From Spectribacter hydrogenoxidans (GTDB taxonomy: Bacteria; Pseudomonadota; Gammaproteobacteria; Nevskiales; Salinisphaeraceae), in contig NZ_JAVRIB010000006.1 in the NCBI RefSeq assembly GCF_031846275.1, positions 148,876 through 212,875 on the forward strand: a stretch of DNA of 64,000 bases, given 5' to 3'. Below the pieces are notes generated by a model. The model did no database searches and was not told where the DNA came from. It saw only the letters and a list, made by a program, of their open reading frames with translations. A program made the position numbers and the translations under genes. Numbering within the stretch: the first letter of the stretch is position 1; each line of letters starts with the position of its first letter. Positions 35,419 to 44,721 of the stretch are shown piece by piece.

Positions 35419-38151
35419 ATGCCCCTGAGCTGGAACGAAATCCGCGACCGCGCCACCACCTTCGCCCACGACTGGGCGGACGAGTTCTATGAACGCGGCG
35501 AAGCCCAGACCTTCTGGAACGAATTCTTCCAGGTCTTCGGCGTAGATCGGCGGCGCGTGGCTACATTCGAAAAGCATGTCCGGAAACTGGGTGACAAGGC
35601 CGGATTCATCGACTGCTTCTGGCCCGGCACCCTGATCGCCGAGCACAAATCCCTGGGCAAGGACCTGGACTCCGCCTTCCTGCAAGCCCTGGACTACTTC
35701 GCCGAACTCAAGGACCGCGACCTGCCCCGCTACGTGGTGGTCTCGGATTTCGCCACCATCCGCCTGCACGACCTCGAAGACAATACCGACCACGAGTTCG
35801 CGCTCAAGGAACTGCCCGGGCAGATCAAGCGCTTCGGCTTCATCGCCGGCTACAAGCCGCAGGTGCTGCGCGCCGAGGACCCGGTCAACGTCAAGGCCGC
35901 CGAGCGCATGGGCCGGTTGCACGACGCCCTCAAGGCCAGCGGCTACGACGGCCACAAGCTGGAAATGCTGCTGGTGCGCCTGCTGTTCTGCCTGTTCGCG
36001 GAAGACACCGGCATCTTCCAGCCGGCCCAGGCCTTCCGGCTGTGGCTGGAGGAACGCACGGCCGAGGACGGCAGCGACCTGGGGGCGGCACTCACCCACG
36101 CCTTCCAGGTGCTCAACACCGCGCACGACAAGCGATCCGGTTCGCTGGACGAGCAGCTTGCCGCCTTTCCCTATGTCAACGGCCGCCTGTTCGAGGAAAC
36201 CCTGCCCATCGCCGCCTTCGATTCGGCCATGCGCGACGCCCTGCTCGAAGCCTGTGCGCTGGACTGGAGCCAGATCAGCCCGGCGGTATTCGGCGCCATG
36301 TTCCAGTCGATCATGGATGCCGACGCCCGCAGGAATCTGGGCGCCCATTACACCAGCGAACAGAACATCGAAAAGCTGATCAAGCCGCTGTTCCTGGACG
36401 AGCTGCGGGCCGAGTTCGAGCGGGTGAAGAACAACCGTAACAAGCTGTTCGAGTTCCACAAGAAGCTGCGCACCCTCACCTTCCTGGACCCGGCCTGCGG
36501 CTGCGGCAACTTCCTGGTGGTCACCTACCGCCACCTGCGGGAACTGGAACTGGACGTGTTGCGTGCCGCCGCCAGCGGCTCCGGCCAGCTGTCGCTGGAC
36601 GTGCACGGCCTGATCAACATCGACGTGGACCAGTTCTACGGCATCGAGATCGAGGAATTTCCGGCCCGCATTGCCGAGGTCGCCCTGTGGCTGACCGACC
36701 ACCAGATGAACGTCAAGGTAGGCGAGGAATTCGGCATGTACTCCGCCCGCATTCCGCTGACCTCCACCCCGCATATTCACCACGGCAATGCGTTGCGGAT
36801 GGACTGGGAAGCGGTGGTGCCGAAGGAAAGGCTGGACTACATCCTCGGGAATCCGCCGTTCATCGGTGCCAAGTTCATGAGCAAGGCGCATCGGCAGGAA
36901 TTGTCGGACGTGTCCGGCGAAACCCGAAATGTCGGTTTGCTCGACTACGTGACCGGTTGGTACTTCAAAGCGGCCGATCTGATCCAGGGCACTGCCATTC
37001 GCTGTGCCTTCGTATCGACCAACTCGATCAGCCAGGGCGAGCAGCCCGGGCTGCTGTGGCCGCCGCTGTTCGCCCGGGGCCTAAAGATCGACTTCGCCCA
37101 CACCACGTTCCGCTGGAACAACGAGGCCCGCGGCAAGGCCGCCGTGCACTGCGTCATTGTCGGATTCGGGATCGGCGACCAGCCCGGCAAGGTGATCTAC
37201 GAATACGATGACATCGCCGGCCCGCCGCAGGCCCGCGACGCGACGAACGTCAACCCCTATCTCGCCGATGCGCCGGATGTCTGCCTGCCGCGGCGCCGCT
37301 CACCGATCTGCGATGTCCCGGCAATCGGCATCGGTAATAAGCCCATCGACGGCGGGCACTATCTGTTCACGCCCGAGGAGAAGGCCGCGTTTCTGGCACG
37401 CGAGCCGGCGGCCGCGGTGTATTTCAAGCGCTGGATCGGTTCGCGCGAATTCCTGCAGGGCATCGAGCGCTGGTGCCTGTGGCTGGGCGACTGCTCGCCG
37501 TCGGAACTGACCAGCCTGCCGGCCTGCCGCGAGCGCATCCGGGCCGTGCGCGAATCCCGGCTTGCCAGCAAGAGTGCGCCTACCCGCCGGCTGGCGGATA
37601 CGCCTACGCGGTTTCATGTGGAGTTTCTGCCGGAGGATGATTTTCTGGCCGTACCCAAGGTGTCTTCCGAGCGCCGTCCGATCATCCCGGTCGGCTTTTT
37701 CAGTCCGGAGACTATGGTCAGCGACCTCGTATTTACGATCCCCGATGCTGGGCCTTACGAGTTTGGTGTCATCAGCTCAAACATGCACATGGCCTGGGTC
37801 CGCTACACCTGCGGTCGTCTGGAGAGTCGCTACCGCTACTCCAAGGACATCGTCTACAACAACTTCCCCTGGCCCCGGAACGTCTCTGACAGGAAGCGCG
37901 AGGCGGTGGAAACCGCCGCCCAGGGCGTGCTCGACGCCCGCCAGCAGTTTCCGGACGCGACCCTGGCCGATCTCTACGATCCGCTGACCATGCCGCCGGC
38001 CCTGCTCAAGGCCCACCGCGCGCTGGACCGGGCGGTGGATGCCGCCTACAGCAAGCGGAGATTCAAGGGCGACGCCGACCGGGTGGCATTCCTGTTCGAG
38101 GAATACGCAAAGCTCACCAGTCTGCCGTCGGCGGACAGGGCACGGTCCTAG
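35419..38151 (+). CDS. MmeI-like single-chain type II (IIL/IIG) restriction-modification enzyme
   Basis: 910 residues that combine nuclease and methyltransferase. N-terminal PD-(D/E)xK nuclease: Asp65, then E75-H-K77 in FIDCFWPGTLIAEHKSL, the same D-x9-ExK spacing as in MmeI. The adenine N6 methyltransferase has motif I DPACGCGNF (about residues 357-365) and catalytic NPPF (478-481). The C-terminal third should contain the target-recognition domain; the DNA sequence it reads cannot be predicted. Single-chain enzymes of this family methylate one strand for self-protection and cut about 20 bp away. No separate S or R gene follows. Confidence 0.9.
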   Translation: MPLSWNEIRDRATTFAHDWADEFYERGEAQTFWNEFFQVFGVDRRRVATFEKHVRKLGDKAGFIDCFWPGTLIAEHKSLGKDLDSAFLQALDYFAELKDRDLPRYVVVSDFATIRLHDLEDNTDHEFALKELPGQIKRFGFIAGYKPQVLRAEDPVNVKAAERMGRLHDALKASGYDGHKLEMLLVRLLFCLFAEDTGIFQPAQAFRLWLEERTAEDGSDLGAALTHAFQVLNTAHDKRSGSLDEQLAAFPYVNGRLFEETLPIAAFDSAMRDALLEACALDWSQISPAVFGAMFQSIMDADARRNLGAHYTSEQNIEKLIKPLFLDELRAEFERVKNNRNKLFEFHKKLRTLTFLDPACGCGNFLVVTYRHLRELELDVLRAAASGSGQLSLDVHGLINIDVDQFYGIEIEEFPARIAEVALWLTDHQMNVKVGEEFGMYSARIPLTSTPHIHHGNALRMDWEAVVPKERLDYILGNPPFIGAKFMSKAHRQELSDVSGETRNVGLLDYVTGWYFKAADLIQGTAIRCAFVSTNSISQGEQPGLLWPPLFARGLKIDFAHTTFRWNNEARGKAAVHCVIVGFGIGDQPGKVIYEYDDIAGPPQARDATNVNPYLADAPDVCLPRRRSPICDVPAIGIGNKPIDGGHYLFTPEEKAAFLAREPAAAVYFKRWIGSREFLQGIERWCLWLGDCSPSELTSLPACRERIRAVRESRLASKSAPTRRLADTPTRFHVEFLPEDDFLAVPKVSSERRPIIPVGFFSPETMVSDLVFTIPDAGPYEFGVISSNMHMAWVRYTCGRLESRYRYSKDIVYNNFPWPRNVSDRKREAVETAAQGVLDARQQFPDATLADLYDPLTMPPALLKAHRALDRAVDAAYSKRRFKGDADRVAFLFEEYAKLTSLPSADRARS

Positions 38152-38153
38152 CC

Positions 38154-38447
38154 ATGTGTCTCGAGCCCGAGTTCTTCGAGGCGCGGGCGCGCTACATCGA
38201 ACGGTGTGTCGCCCACGGTGAGCAGACGCTGGAGGATTGGCTCGAAACCACCGGATGGATGCATGACGATCTGGTGCAGGCGGGTCTGCTCGCGCCGAGA
38301 GAGATCGCCAGCACGGCCGACCTGATCGACCACCGGCTGACCGCGGCCGGGCGCCGCTATCTACGGTCGCCGCGCGGCTACGAGGTGCTGCTGGTCCGGG
38401 CAGGGAGGGCGCAGCGGCTCGGCAGCCGTCTGGCGTCATCGCAGTAA
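38154..38447 (+). CDS. Small hypothetical protein downstream of the R-M gene
   Basis: 97 residues, rich in Arg, Leu and acid, beginning 2 nt after the restriction-gene stop. It may share the transcript. No recognised domain. The coding frame is plausible in codon use; the start ATG is at 38154 and no Shine-Dalgarno is clear. Confidence 0.45.
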   Translation: MCLEPEFFEARARYIERCVAHGEQTLEDWLETTGWMHDDLVQAGLLAPREIASTADLIDHRLTAAGRRYLRSPRGYEVLLVRAGRAQRLGSRLASSQ

Positions 38448-38573
38448 TCGGATGATTGGCCGTTGCGCCTGGCTCAGGGGTTGGTGGACAGGATGCGCGT
38501 TTGGTTTGACGCCGAGATGGCTGGATTAAGTTCTCTTATATGAGAGCTTTCTGTGTTATTTGTTGTCCGATAT

Positions 38574-38599
38574 GAGAACATTGTAGCCGTGATGTTCTC
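38574..38599. promoter_or_regulatory. Inverted repeat, candidate operator of the HTH-Fic pair
   Basis: GAGAACAT (38574-38581) and ATGTTCTC (38592-38599) form perfect 8-bp arms, 15 bp before the HTH gene. A related palindrome, CTCTTATATGAGAG, lies about 40 bp upstream (38533-38546). Both sit in an AT-rich stretch and are likely autoregulatory sites for the HTH protein. Confidence 0.5.
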
Positions 38600-38613
38600 G
38601 AAAGGAAGAACAA

Positions 38614-39099
38614 ATGACGGACAGCATGAAGACACTCGAACGCGAACAGACCCGGCGGCAGGTCAACGAGGCCGTTGCGGCGGCACGTCTGCGCGTGCCC
38701 CGGCAGGGCTGGATTCGTACCGTGCGTACCGCGCTCGGCATGTCCGGCGCCGCACTCAGCCGCCGCGTCGGCGGCGGGCGCACCTGGGCGGCCAACATGC
38801 AGCGTTACGAGCGCGAGGAGCGGGCCACGCTGAGATCCATGCGCGAGGCGGCGGCGGCCCTGGGCTGCCGGTTCGTCTACGCCATCGTGCCGCCGGACGG
38901 TGAAGCCGTAGAAGACCTGATCGAAGCCCAGGCCGGGCGGCGGGCGCGGCAGATCGTGCGCGACGCCTCCGTCCACATGGCGCTGGAGGCCCAGCAGCTC
39001 GGCGCGGCCGACACCGCGGCGGAGATCGAACGGCTGAAGAAACAGCTGCTGGCCGAGATGCCGCGTGATTTCTGGGACCCGGCTGACGGCGATGAATGA
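38614..39099 (+). CDS. Mobile mystery protein A (HTH regulator)
   Basis: 161 residues, an XRE-like helix-turn-helix in VRTALGMSGAALSRRVGGG (about residues 31-49) followed by the RTWAANMQRYEREERATLRSM segment that characterises the 'mobile mystery protein A' family. Members are always paired with a Fic partner and recur in mobile regions, which suggests a toxin-antitoxin-like or phase-controlled module. It overlaps the Fic gene by 8 bp. Confidence 0.85.
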   Translation: MTDSMKTLEREQTRRQVNEAVAAARLRVPRQGWIRTVRTALGMSGAALSRRVGGGRTWAANMQRYEREERATLRSMREAAAALGCRFVYAIVPPDGEAVEDLIEAQAGRRARQIVRDASVHMALEAQQLGAADTAAEIERLKKQLLAEMPRDFWDPADGDE

Positions 39100-39679
39100 G
39101 CCCTACGGCGCGACGCCGCTCGATCCCGACGAGACCCGGGGGCTGCGCTTCGGGCATATCGAGACCCGCACCGAGCTGGACCGGATGGAGCAGGCGAACA
39201 TCCAGGACGGGATGGTCTGGCTCGGTCGCCAGCGCAATCCGGATGTACTCAGCGAGGCCTTCGTCCGCGAGTTGCACCGGCGGCTGTTCGGCCAGGTCTG
39301 GTTGTGGGCGGGCAGGTTTCGGTGCAACGAGAAGAACATCGGAGTGGCACCGGAGCAGGTCGCCGTCGAGCTTCGCAAGCTGCTGGGCGACTGCCGATTC
39401 TGGGTCGACAACAACACCTGGCGGCCCATCGAACTGGCGTTGCGGTTTCACCATCGCCTGGTCTGGATTCATCCGTTCCCGAACGACAACGGCCGCCATG
39501 CCCGGATTCTGGCCGACGCGCTGTTGGTGCACGAACTCGGCGTGCGCCCGATTGCCTGGGGCGGCAACGGGTTGCTGGCTGATAGCGAACACCGCAATGC
39601 GTATATCGAGTCGCTGAGGGCGGCGGATGCCGGGAACTTCGGTCCGCTGCTGCGGCTATTCGGGGACGGCGCGGGGTGA
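39092..39679 (+). CDS. Mobile mystery protein B (Fic-domain protein)
   Basis: 195 residues. Fic motif HPFPNDNGRHAR at residues 127-138 matches HxFx(D/N)GNGRxxR, so nucleotide transfer (AMPylation) is expected. The family is called mobile mystery protein B. ATG 39092 overlaps the HTH gene. No inhibitory (S/T)xxxE(G/N) helix is evident at the N terminus, so control may come from protein A. Confidence 0.88.
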   Translation: MNEPYGATPLDPDETRGLRFGHIETRTELDRMEQANIQDGMVWLGRQRNPDVLSEAFVRELHRRLFGQVWLWAGRFRCNEKNIGVAPEQVAVELRKLLGDCRFWVDNNTWRPIELALRFHHRLVWIHPFPNDNGRHARILADALLVHELGVRPIAWGGNGLLADSEHRNAYIESLRAADAGNFGPLLRLFGDGAG

Positions 39680-39773
39680 TCCGCTTCCGGAACTGCGCCC
39701 CGTAGCGCGCATGCCTGGATCCGGGTGCGGTAGGCTGGCAGTTCATTTCCAGGTCAAACGGGAGCCTTGCCTG

Positions 39774-39986
39774 ATGCGCTCATTCATTGCGTTACTCATG
39801 GGGATGTTTCTTCTGGCCGCCTGCTCGCAGGGCGGTGACGAGGCCTCGTCGGGTGGCGGCAGCGCCGCTTCGGAGGAAGGTGACTCCACCAGCCTCAGCA
39901 TCGATACGGAAGATGGCGGGGTGTCCTACGAGAACAAGGACGGCGGGGGCGATACCTCGATCTCGATCGATACCGACGAGGAGTAG
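39774..39986 (+). CDS. Small acidic Ser-rich lipoprotein
   Basis: 70 residues: signal peptide with lipobox LLAAC (Cys17), then a highly acidic Ser/Gly/Asp-rich tail ending SISIDTDEE. Two similar segments, SLSIDTEDGG and SISIDTDEE, repeat within it. No domain is recognised. The start ATG at 39774 follows CGGGAGCC. Probably a surface-exposed or periplasmic lipoprotein. Confidence 0.6.
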   Translation: MRSFIALLMGMFLLAACSQGGDEASSGGGSAASEEGDSTSLSIDTEDGGVSYENKDGGGDTSISIDTDEE

Positions 39987-40115
39987 TCGGCCGTTGAGTG
40001 CCGCCGGCCGGATGGATCGGCCGGCGGCATGACGCAGGGTAACCGGCAAGATGTGTTTCCTGATGAGGCGGATGATGGTAATGTGCGGATCTGGTTAACC
40101 GTACGGTAAGCAGTC

Positions 40116-41606
40116 ATGGCCAACCCGCATGTGGACGTTCTGATCATTGGCGCCGGTGTCTCCGGCATCGGCACCGCCTGTCACCTGCAGCGCGGCTGCC
40201 CGGACAAGAGCTTCGCGATTCTGGAGCGCCGCGACGACATCGGCGGCACCTGGGACCTGTTCCGCTATCCCGGCATTCGCTCGGATTCGGACATGTACAC
40301 CTTCGGTTTCGATTTCCGTCCCTGGAAGGAGCCGAAGATCCTGGCCGACGGTTCGTCGATCAAGAGTTATGTGCAGGCGACGGCGGATGAATACGACGTG
40401 CACCGCCACATCAATTTCGGCCTGAAGGTCGAATCCGCCGAATGGTCCAGCGCCGATGCCTGCTGGACGGTCACCGCAGTGCGCGAGGCCACCGGCGAAA
40501 CCGAGACCTTCACCGGCAGCTTCCTCATGGGCGCCACCGGGTACTACCGTTACGATGAAGGCCACAAGCCGGACTTCCCGGACGAGGACAAGTTCAAGGG
40601 CACGATCATCCATCCCCAGCACTGGCCGGAGGATCTGGATTACGCCGGCAAGAAGGTAGTGGTGATCGGCAGCGGGGCCACGGCGGTGACGCTGGTGCCG
40701 GCGATGGCCGGTACCGCTGAAAAGGTGACCATGCTGCAGCGCTCGCCCGGCTACATCATTTCGCTGCCGGCCATGGACAAGATTTCCGAAGCCCTCTACA
40801 AGGTGTTGCCGGATAATCTGGTCTACCGCATGACCCGGGCGCGCAACGTCGCCATGCAGAGGGTGATCTACAACACTTCGCAGCGTTTTCCCGGCTTCAT
40901 GAAATGGTTGCTGCAGCGGGGTGCGCGCCGGGCGCTGGGGCCGGATTTCGACATGCGCCATTTCGAGCCCGACTACAACCCCTGGGACGAGCGCATGTGC
41001 GCGGTGCCCAGCGGCGACCTGTTCAAGGCGCTGCGCAGCGGCGAGGCCGATATCGTGACCGATCACATCGAACGGTTCACCGAAACCGGCATTCGCCTGC
41101 AGTCGGGTGAGGAACTGGAAGCTGACATCATCATCTCGGCCACCGGTCTGGACGTGCGCCTGCTCGGCGACTTGGATCTGACCGTGGACGGCGAGCCCGT
41201 GGACATCTCCGAGCGCGTGCTCTACAAGGCCACCATGCTGGAAGGCGTGCCCAACGCCGCCATCATCTTCGGCTACATCAATGCCTCGTGGACGCTCAAG
41301 GTGGACATCGTGGGCCAGTACCTGTGCCGGCTGCTCAAGCACATGGACGAGCAGGGCGTGGACATTGCCGTGCCACGCGATCACGAGGACTGCCGCGAAC
41401 AGAGCTCGGCCCTGGACGCGCTGCAGTCCGGCTACATCCAGCGCGTTGCCCACAAGCTGCCGCGTCAGGGCAGCAAGGCGCCGTGGCGCATGACCCAGGA
41501 TTACAAGACCGACCGCCCGATTCTCTGCAAGGAGCCGATCGACGACGGTTACCTGGAATTCGAGCGGGCAGGGGATCACCAGGTGAAGGCGTCGCGCGCC
41601 GCCTGA
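40116..41606 (+). CDS. Baeyer-Villiger-type flavin monooxygenase
   Basis: 496 residues. FAD-binding GxGxxG near residue 12 (GAGVSG), the NADPH-binding GSGATA near 185, and between them the Baeyer-Villiger fingerprint FxGxxxHxxxWP as FKGTIIHPQHWP (residues 160-171). Such enzymes insert oxygen next to a ketone or oxidise soft heteroatoms using NADPH. The substrate is not predictable. The gene appears to stand alone. Confidence 0.88.
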   Translation: MANPHVDVLIIGAGVSGIGTACHLQRGCPDKSFAILERRDDIGGTWDLFRYPGIRSDSDMYTFGFDFRPWKEPKILADGSSIKSYVQATADEYDVHRHINFGLKVESAEWSSADACWTVTAVREATGETETFTGSFLMGATGYYRYDEGHKPDFPDEDKFKGTIIHPQHWPEDLDYAGKKVVVIGSGATAVTLVPAMAGTAEKVTMLQRSPGYIISLPAMDKISEALYKVLPDNLVYRMTRARNVAMQRVIYNTSQRFPGFMKWLLQRGARRALGPDFDMRHFEPDYNPWDERMCAVPSGDLFKALRSGEADIVTDHIERFTETGIRLQSGEELEADIIISATGLDVRLLGDLDLTVDGEPVDISERVLYKATMLEGVPNAAIIFGYINASWTLKVDIVGQYLCRLLKHMDEQGVDIAVPRDHEDCREQSSALDALQSGYIQRVAHKLPRQGSKAPWRMTQDYKTDRPILCKEPIDDGYLEFERAGDHQVKASRAA

Positions 41607-41743
41607 TCGGGGTTTTACGGGCCGGGATGGTGACGATCACCGGTTGCGCCGGTTATCGGGGGCACGGGCGGCGTCTATAATGCGACGCTGATTTATCGAG
41701 CGTTGGCCGATGCGGCCCGCCCCAGCCCTGCGTGACTGATTCC

Positions 41744-43435
41744 ATGACCGACGCCGCGCCCGAGAAGAAGGCCGCCAACAACTTCCTGCGCAACCTGATT
41801 GCCGAGCAGATCGCGGCCGGCGAGCACACGGGCGACGTGGTGACCCGGTTTCCGCCGGAGCCCAACGGCTATCTGCATATCGGCCACGCCAAGTCGATCT
41901 GGCTGAATTTCGGTCTGGCCGAGGAATTCGGCGGCCGCTGTCACCTGCGCTTCGATGACACCAATCCGGGCGCCGAGAACCCCGAGTACGTCGAGGCCAT
42001 CCAGGAAGACGTGCAGTGGCTGGGCTACGACTGGGCCGGCCACGTCCGCTATGCCTCGGATTACTTCGACCAGCTTTACGGCTACGCCGAACATCTGATC
42101 GAGGCCGGGCTGGCCTACGTGGATGACCAGTCGGCCGAACAGGCCAGCGCCAGCCGGGGCACGCTTACCGAGCCCGGCGTTAACAGCCCGTTTCGCGACC
42201 GCAGCGTCGAGGACAATCTCGACCGCTTCCGGCGCATGCGGGCCGGCGAATTCGAGGACGGCGCCTGCGTGCTGCGGGCGAAGATCGACATGGCGGCCGG
42301 CAACATGAATCTGCGTGATCCGGTGCTGTATCGCATCCGCCGGGCCACCCATCACCAGACCGGCGATGCCTGGTGCATCTATCCCTCCTACGACTTCGCG
42401 CACGGCCAGTCCGACGCCATCGAGGGGGTGACCCATTCCATCTGCACGCTGGAGTTCGAGGACCACCGCCCGCTCTATGACTGGCTGATCGAGCGGCTGC
42501 CGGTGCCTTCGCGGCCGCGCCAGTATGAATTCAGCCGGCTGAACATCAACTACACCGTCACCAGCAAGCGCCGTCTCAAGCTGCTGGTGGACGAGGGTTT
42601 CGTCGACGGCTGGGATGACCCGCGCATGCCCACGCTCTGCGGCATCCGCCGGCGCGGCTACACGCCAGCGTCGATCCGGCGCTTCTGCGAAATGGTCGGG
42701 GTGTCGCGTGCCGATGGCGTGGTGGACATGGCCATGCTGGAACACGCCCTGCGCGACGACCTCAACGACAACGCGCCCCGGGCCATGTGCGTGATCGAGC
42801 CGCTGAAGGTGGTGATCACCAACTATCCGGACGACGGCGTCGAGATGCTGGCCGCGCCCGGGCATCCGCAGCTCGACGGGTTTGCCGAACGCCAGCTGCC
42901 CTTCACCCGGGAAGTCTGGATCGAGCGCGAGGATTTCCGCGAGGAAGCCAACAAGAAGTACAAGCGGCTGGTGCTGGGCAAGAAGGTGCGGCTGCGCAAC
43001 GGTTATGTGCTGACCGCCGACGAGGCGATCAAGGACGCGGACGGCCGCATCACCGAAGTGCGCTGCACCTATGATCCGGATTCGCTGGGCAGCGACCCGG
43101 CCGACGGGGTCAAGCCCAGGGGCGTGATCCACTGGGTTTCGGCCAGCCACGGCCGGCGGGCAACCGTGCGGCTTTACGACCGGCTGTTCTCGCATGAAAC
43201 GCCGGGGCGGGGTGATGTGGATTTCCGCGACCAGCTCAACCCGGAATCGCTCACCACTCACCAGGATTGCTGGATCGAGCCGGCGGCGGCCGATGCGGCG
43301 CCGGAGGCCATGTTCCAGTTCGAGCGCGTGGGCTATTTCGTGGCCGATCGCCACGACCACACACCGGACGCGCCGGTGTTCAACCGCAGTGTGGCGCTGC
43401 GTGACACCTGGGCCAAGATCGAGGCGGCCGGTTGA
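41744..43435 (+). CDS. glnS: Glutaminyl-tRNA synthetase
   Basis: Charges tRNA-Gln. 563 residues. Class I signatures: HIGH as LHIGH (about 44-48) and the KMSKS-like VTSKR near residue 272, followed by KLLV. FRRMRAGEFEDGACVLRAKIDM is typical of GlnRS. Of the two N-terminal candidates, ATG 41744 is preferred over GTG 41732. Confidence 0.97.
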   Translation: MTDAAPEKKAANNFLRNLIAEQIAAGEHTGDVVTRFPPEPNGYLHIGHAKSIWLNFGLAEEFGGRCHLRFDDTNPGAENPEYVEAIQEDVQWLGYDWAGHVRYASDYFDQLYGYAEHLIEAGLAYVDDQSAEQASASRGTLTEPGVNSPFRDRSVEDNLDRFRRMRAGEFEDGACVLRAKIDMAAGNMNLRDPVLYRIRRATHHQTGDAWCIYPSYDFAHGQSDAIEGVTHSICTLEFEDHRPLYDWLIERLPVPSRPRQYEFSRLNINYTVTSKRRLKLLVDEGFVDGWDDPRMPTLCGIRRRGYTPASIRRFCEMVGVSRADGVVDMAMLEHALRDDLNDNAPRAMCVIEPLKVVITNYPDDGVEMLAAPGHPQLDGFAERQLPFTREVWIEREDFREEANKKYKRLVLGKKVRLRNGYVLTADEAIKDADGRITEVRCTYDPDSLGSDPADGVKPRGVIHWVSASHGRRATVRLYDRLFSHETPGRGDVDFRDQLNPESLTTHQDCWIEPAAADAAPEAMFQFERVGYFVADRHDHTPDAPVFNRSVALRDTWAKIEAAG

Positions 43436-43466
43436 TCAGCGGGAACGCCGTCGGGGGAGGCAGATC

Positions 43467-44708
43467 ATGCATCGATTGGTATTGGTTCTGAAACACATCG
43501 TCCGCTCGGGTCTGTTGGCCGGGGCCATGCTGGTCGCGGGAAGCGCGACCGCGGCCGAACTACGGGACGTGGTGATTGCCGGCAACAACTGGGATGGCAC
43601 CGCCACCGTGTTCGATCCGGACACTTTCGAGGTGATCACGGAGATCAACGTGGTGCCCGACCGCGAACAGCGGATGGAAGAAATTCGCGGCAACCCCTGG
43701 CGCTGGGTGCAGTTCCAGTTCATCCGCCATGTGATCGGCGAAGGCAACGATCAGCTGGTGGACGACATGTTCACCTCCAATGACGGTCGGCACCTGTTTG
43801 TCTCGCGGCCGAGTTTCGCCGATGTCGTGGCCATCGAGGTGGCCAGCGGCGAGATCGCCTGGCGTACGCCGGTGGCGGGCGCCCGGTCGGATCACGCCGC
43901 GATCTCCCCGGACGGCAGGACGTTCCTGGTGTCGGCCTCCATGGCCAACCGGGTGCACGCCATCGATACCGAAACCGGCGAGATCACGGGCGGCTTCGAT
44001 TCCGGCGACCAGCCGCATGAAAACGCCTATTCCGAGGATGGCGAGCGCATCTACCACGCCAGCATCGGCAAGGTGTTCGTGCCCACCACCGCCGGCTGGC
44101 TGGACTGGCTCAAGGGCGACCGCTGGTTCCAGGTGGTGGATGCCGACACTTTCGAGGTGATCAAGCGGGTGGACATGGGCGAGAAGCTGGCCGAGTTCGG
44201 CATGCCCTGGGTGGATTCGGCGGTGCGGCCCATGGCCGTGCACCCCGACGAGCGTTTCGTCTACATGCAGATTTCGTTTCTGCATGGCTTTGTGGAATAC
44301 GACCTGACCGAGGATCGCGTTACCCGGGTGGCCAAGCTGCCCGTGCCGGCGGAAACCGAGGCCATGTCCACCTGGGATTACCAGCTGAACTCCGCGCATC
44401 ACGGGCTGGCGATGAATCCGGCCGGAACCAGACTGTGCGTGGCCGGCACCATGGACGGGTACGCCGCCATCGTGGACCGCGAGACCCTGGAGCCGACCAT
44501 CATCGAACTGGCCGAGCATCCGCTCGACGCCAAGCCCTACTGGGCCACGGAGAGCGCCGACGGCGAACACTGCTACGTGTCAGTGAGTCAGCAGGACCGG
44601 GTATCGATCATCTCGTTCGAGTCCGCCGAGGAAGTTGCCAGCGTGCCGGTCGGCGATCACCCCCAGCGCGTGCGTACCGGCCGGCTGCGGCTGGAGGCCG
44701 CGCCGTGA
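43467..44708 (+). CDS. Secreted beta-propeller (YVTN-type) protein
   Basis: 413 residues. A signal peptide ending AATAAE is followed by repeats of about 45-55 residues, each ending with strands like DADTFEVIKRVD and DRETLEPTIIEL. This is the YVTN/PQQ-like beta-propeller pattern, probably 6-7 blades. Members bind cofactors or act as periplasmic scaffolds; I cannot assign a ligand. ATG 43467 follows GGGGGAGG. It lies directly upstream of rsmG. Confidence 0.75.
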   Translation: MHRLVLVLKHIVRSGLLAGAMLVAGSATAAELRDVVIAGNNWDGTATVFDPDTFEVITEINVVPDREQRMEEIRGNPWRWVQFQFIRHVIGEGNDQLVDDMFTSNDGRHLFVSRPSFADVVAIEVASGEIAWRTPVAGARSDHAAISPDGRTFLVSASMANRVHAIDTETGEITGGFDSGDQPHENAYSEDGERIYHASIGKVFVPTTAGWLDWLKGDRWFQVVDADTFEVIKRVDMGEKLAEFGMPWVDSAVRPMAVHPDERFVYMQISFLHGFVEYDLTEDRVTRVAKLPVPAETEAMSTWDYQLNSAHHGLAMNPAGTRLCVAGTMDGYAAIVDRETLEPTIIELAEHPLDAKPYWATESADGEHCYVSVSQQDRVSIISFESAEEVASVPVGDHPQRVRTGRLRLEAAP

Positions 44709-44721
44709 TGGCAGCCCGCTG

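Noticed and set aside
35200..36891. 563-codon minus-strand frame
   Set aside because: Antisense to the restriction-modification gene, whose motifs are clear on the other strand.
41693..43360. 555-codon minus-strand frame
   Set aside because: Antisense shadow of glnS.
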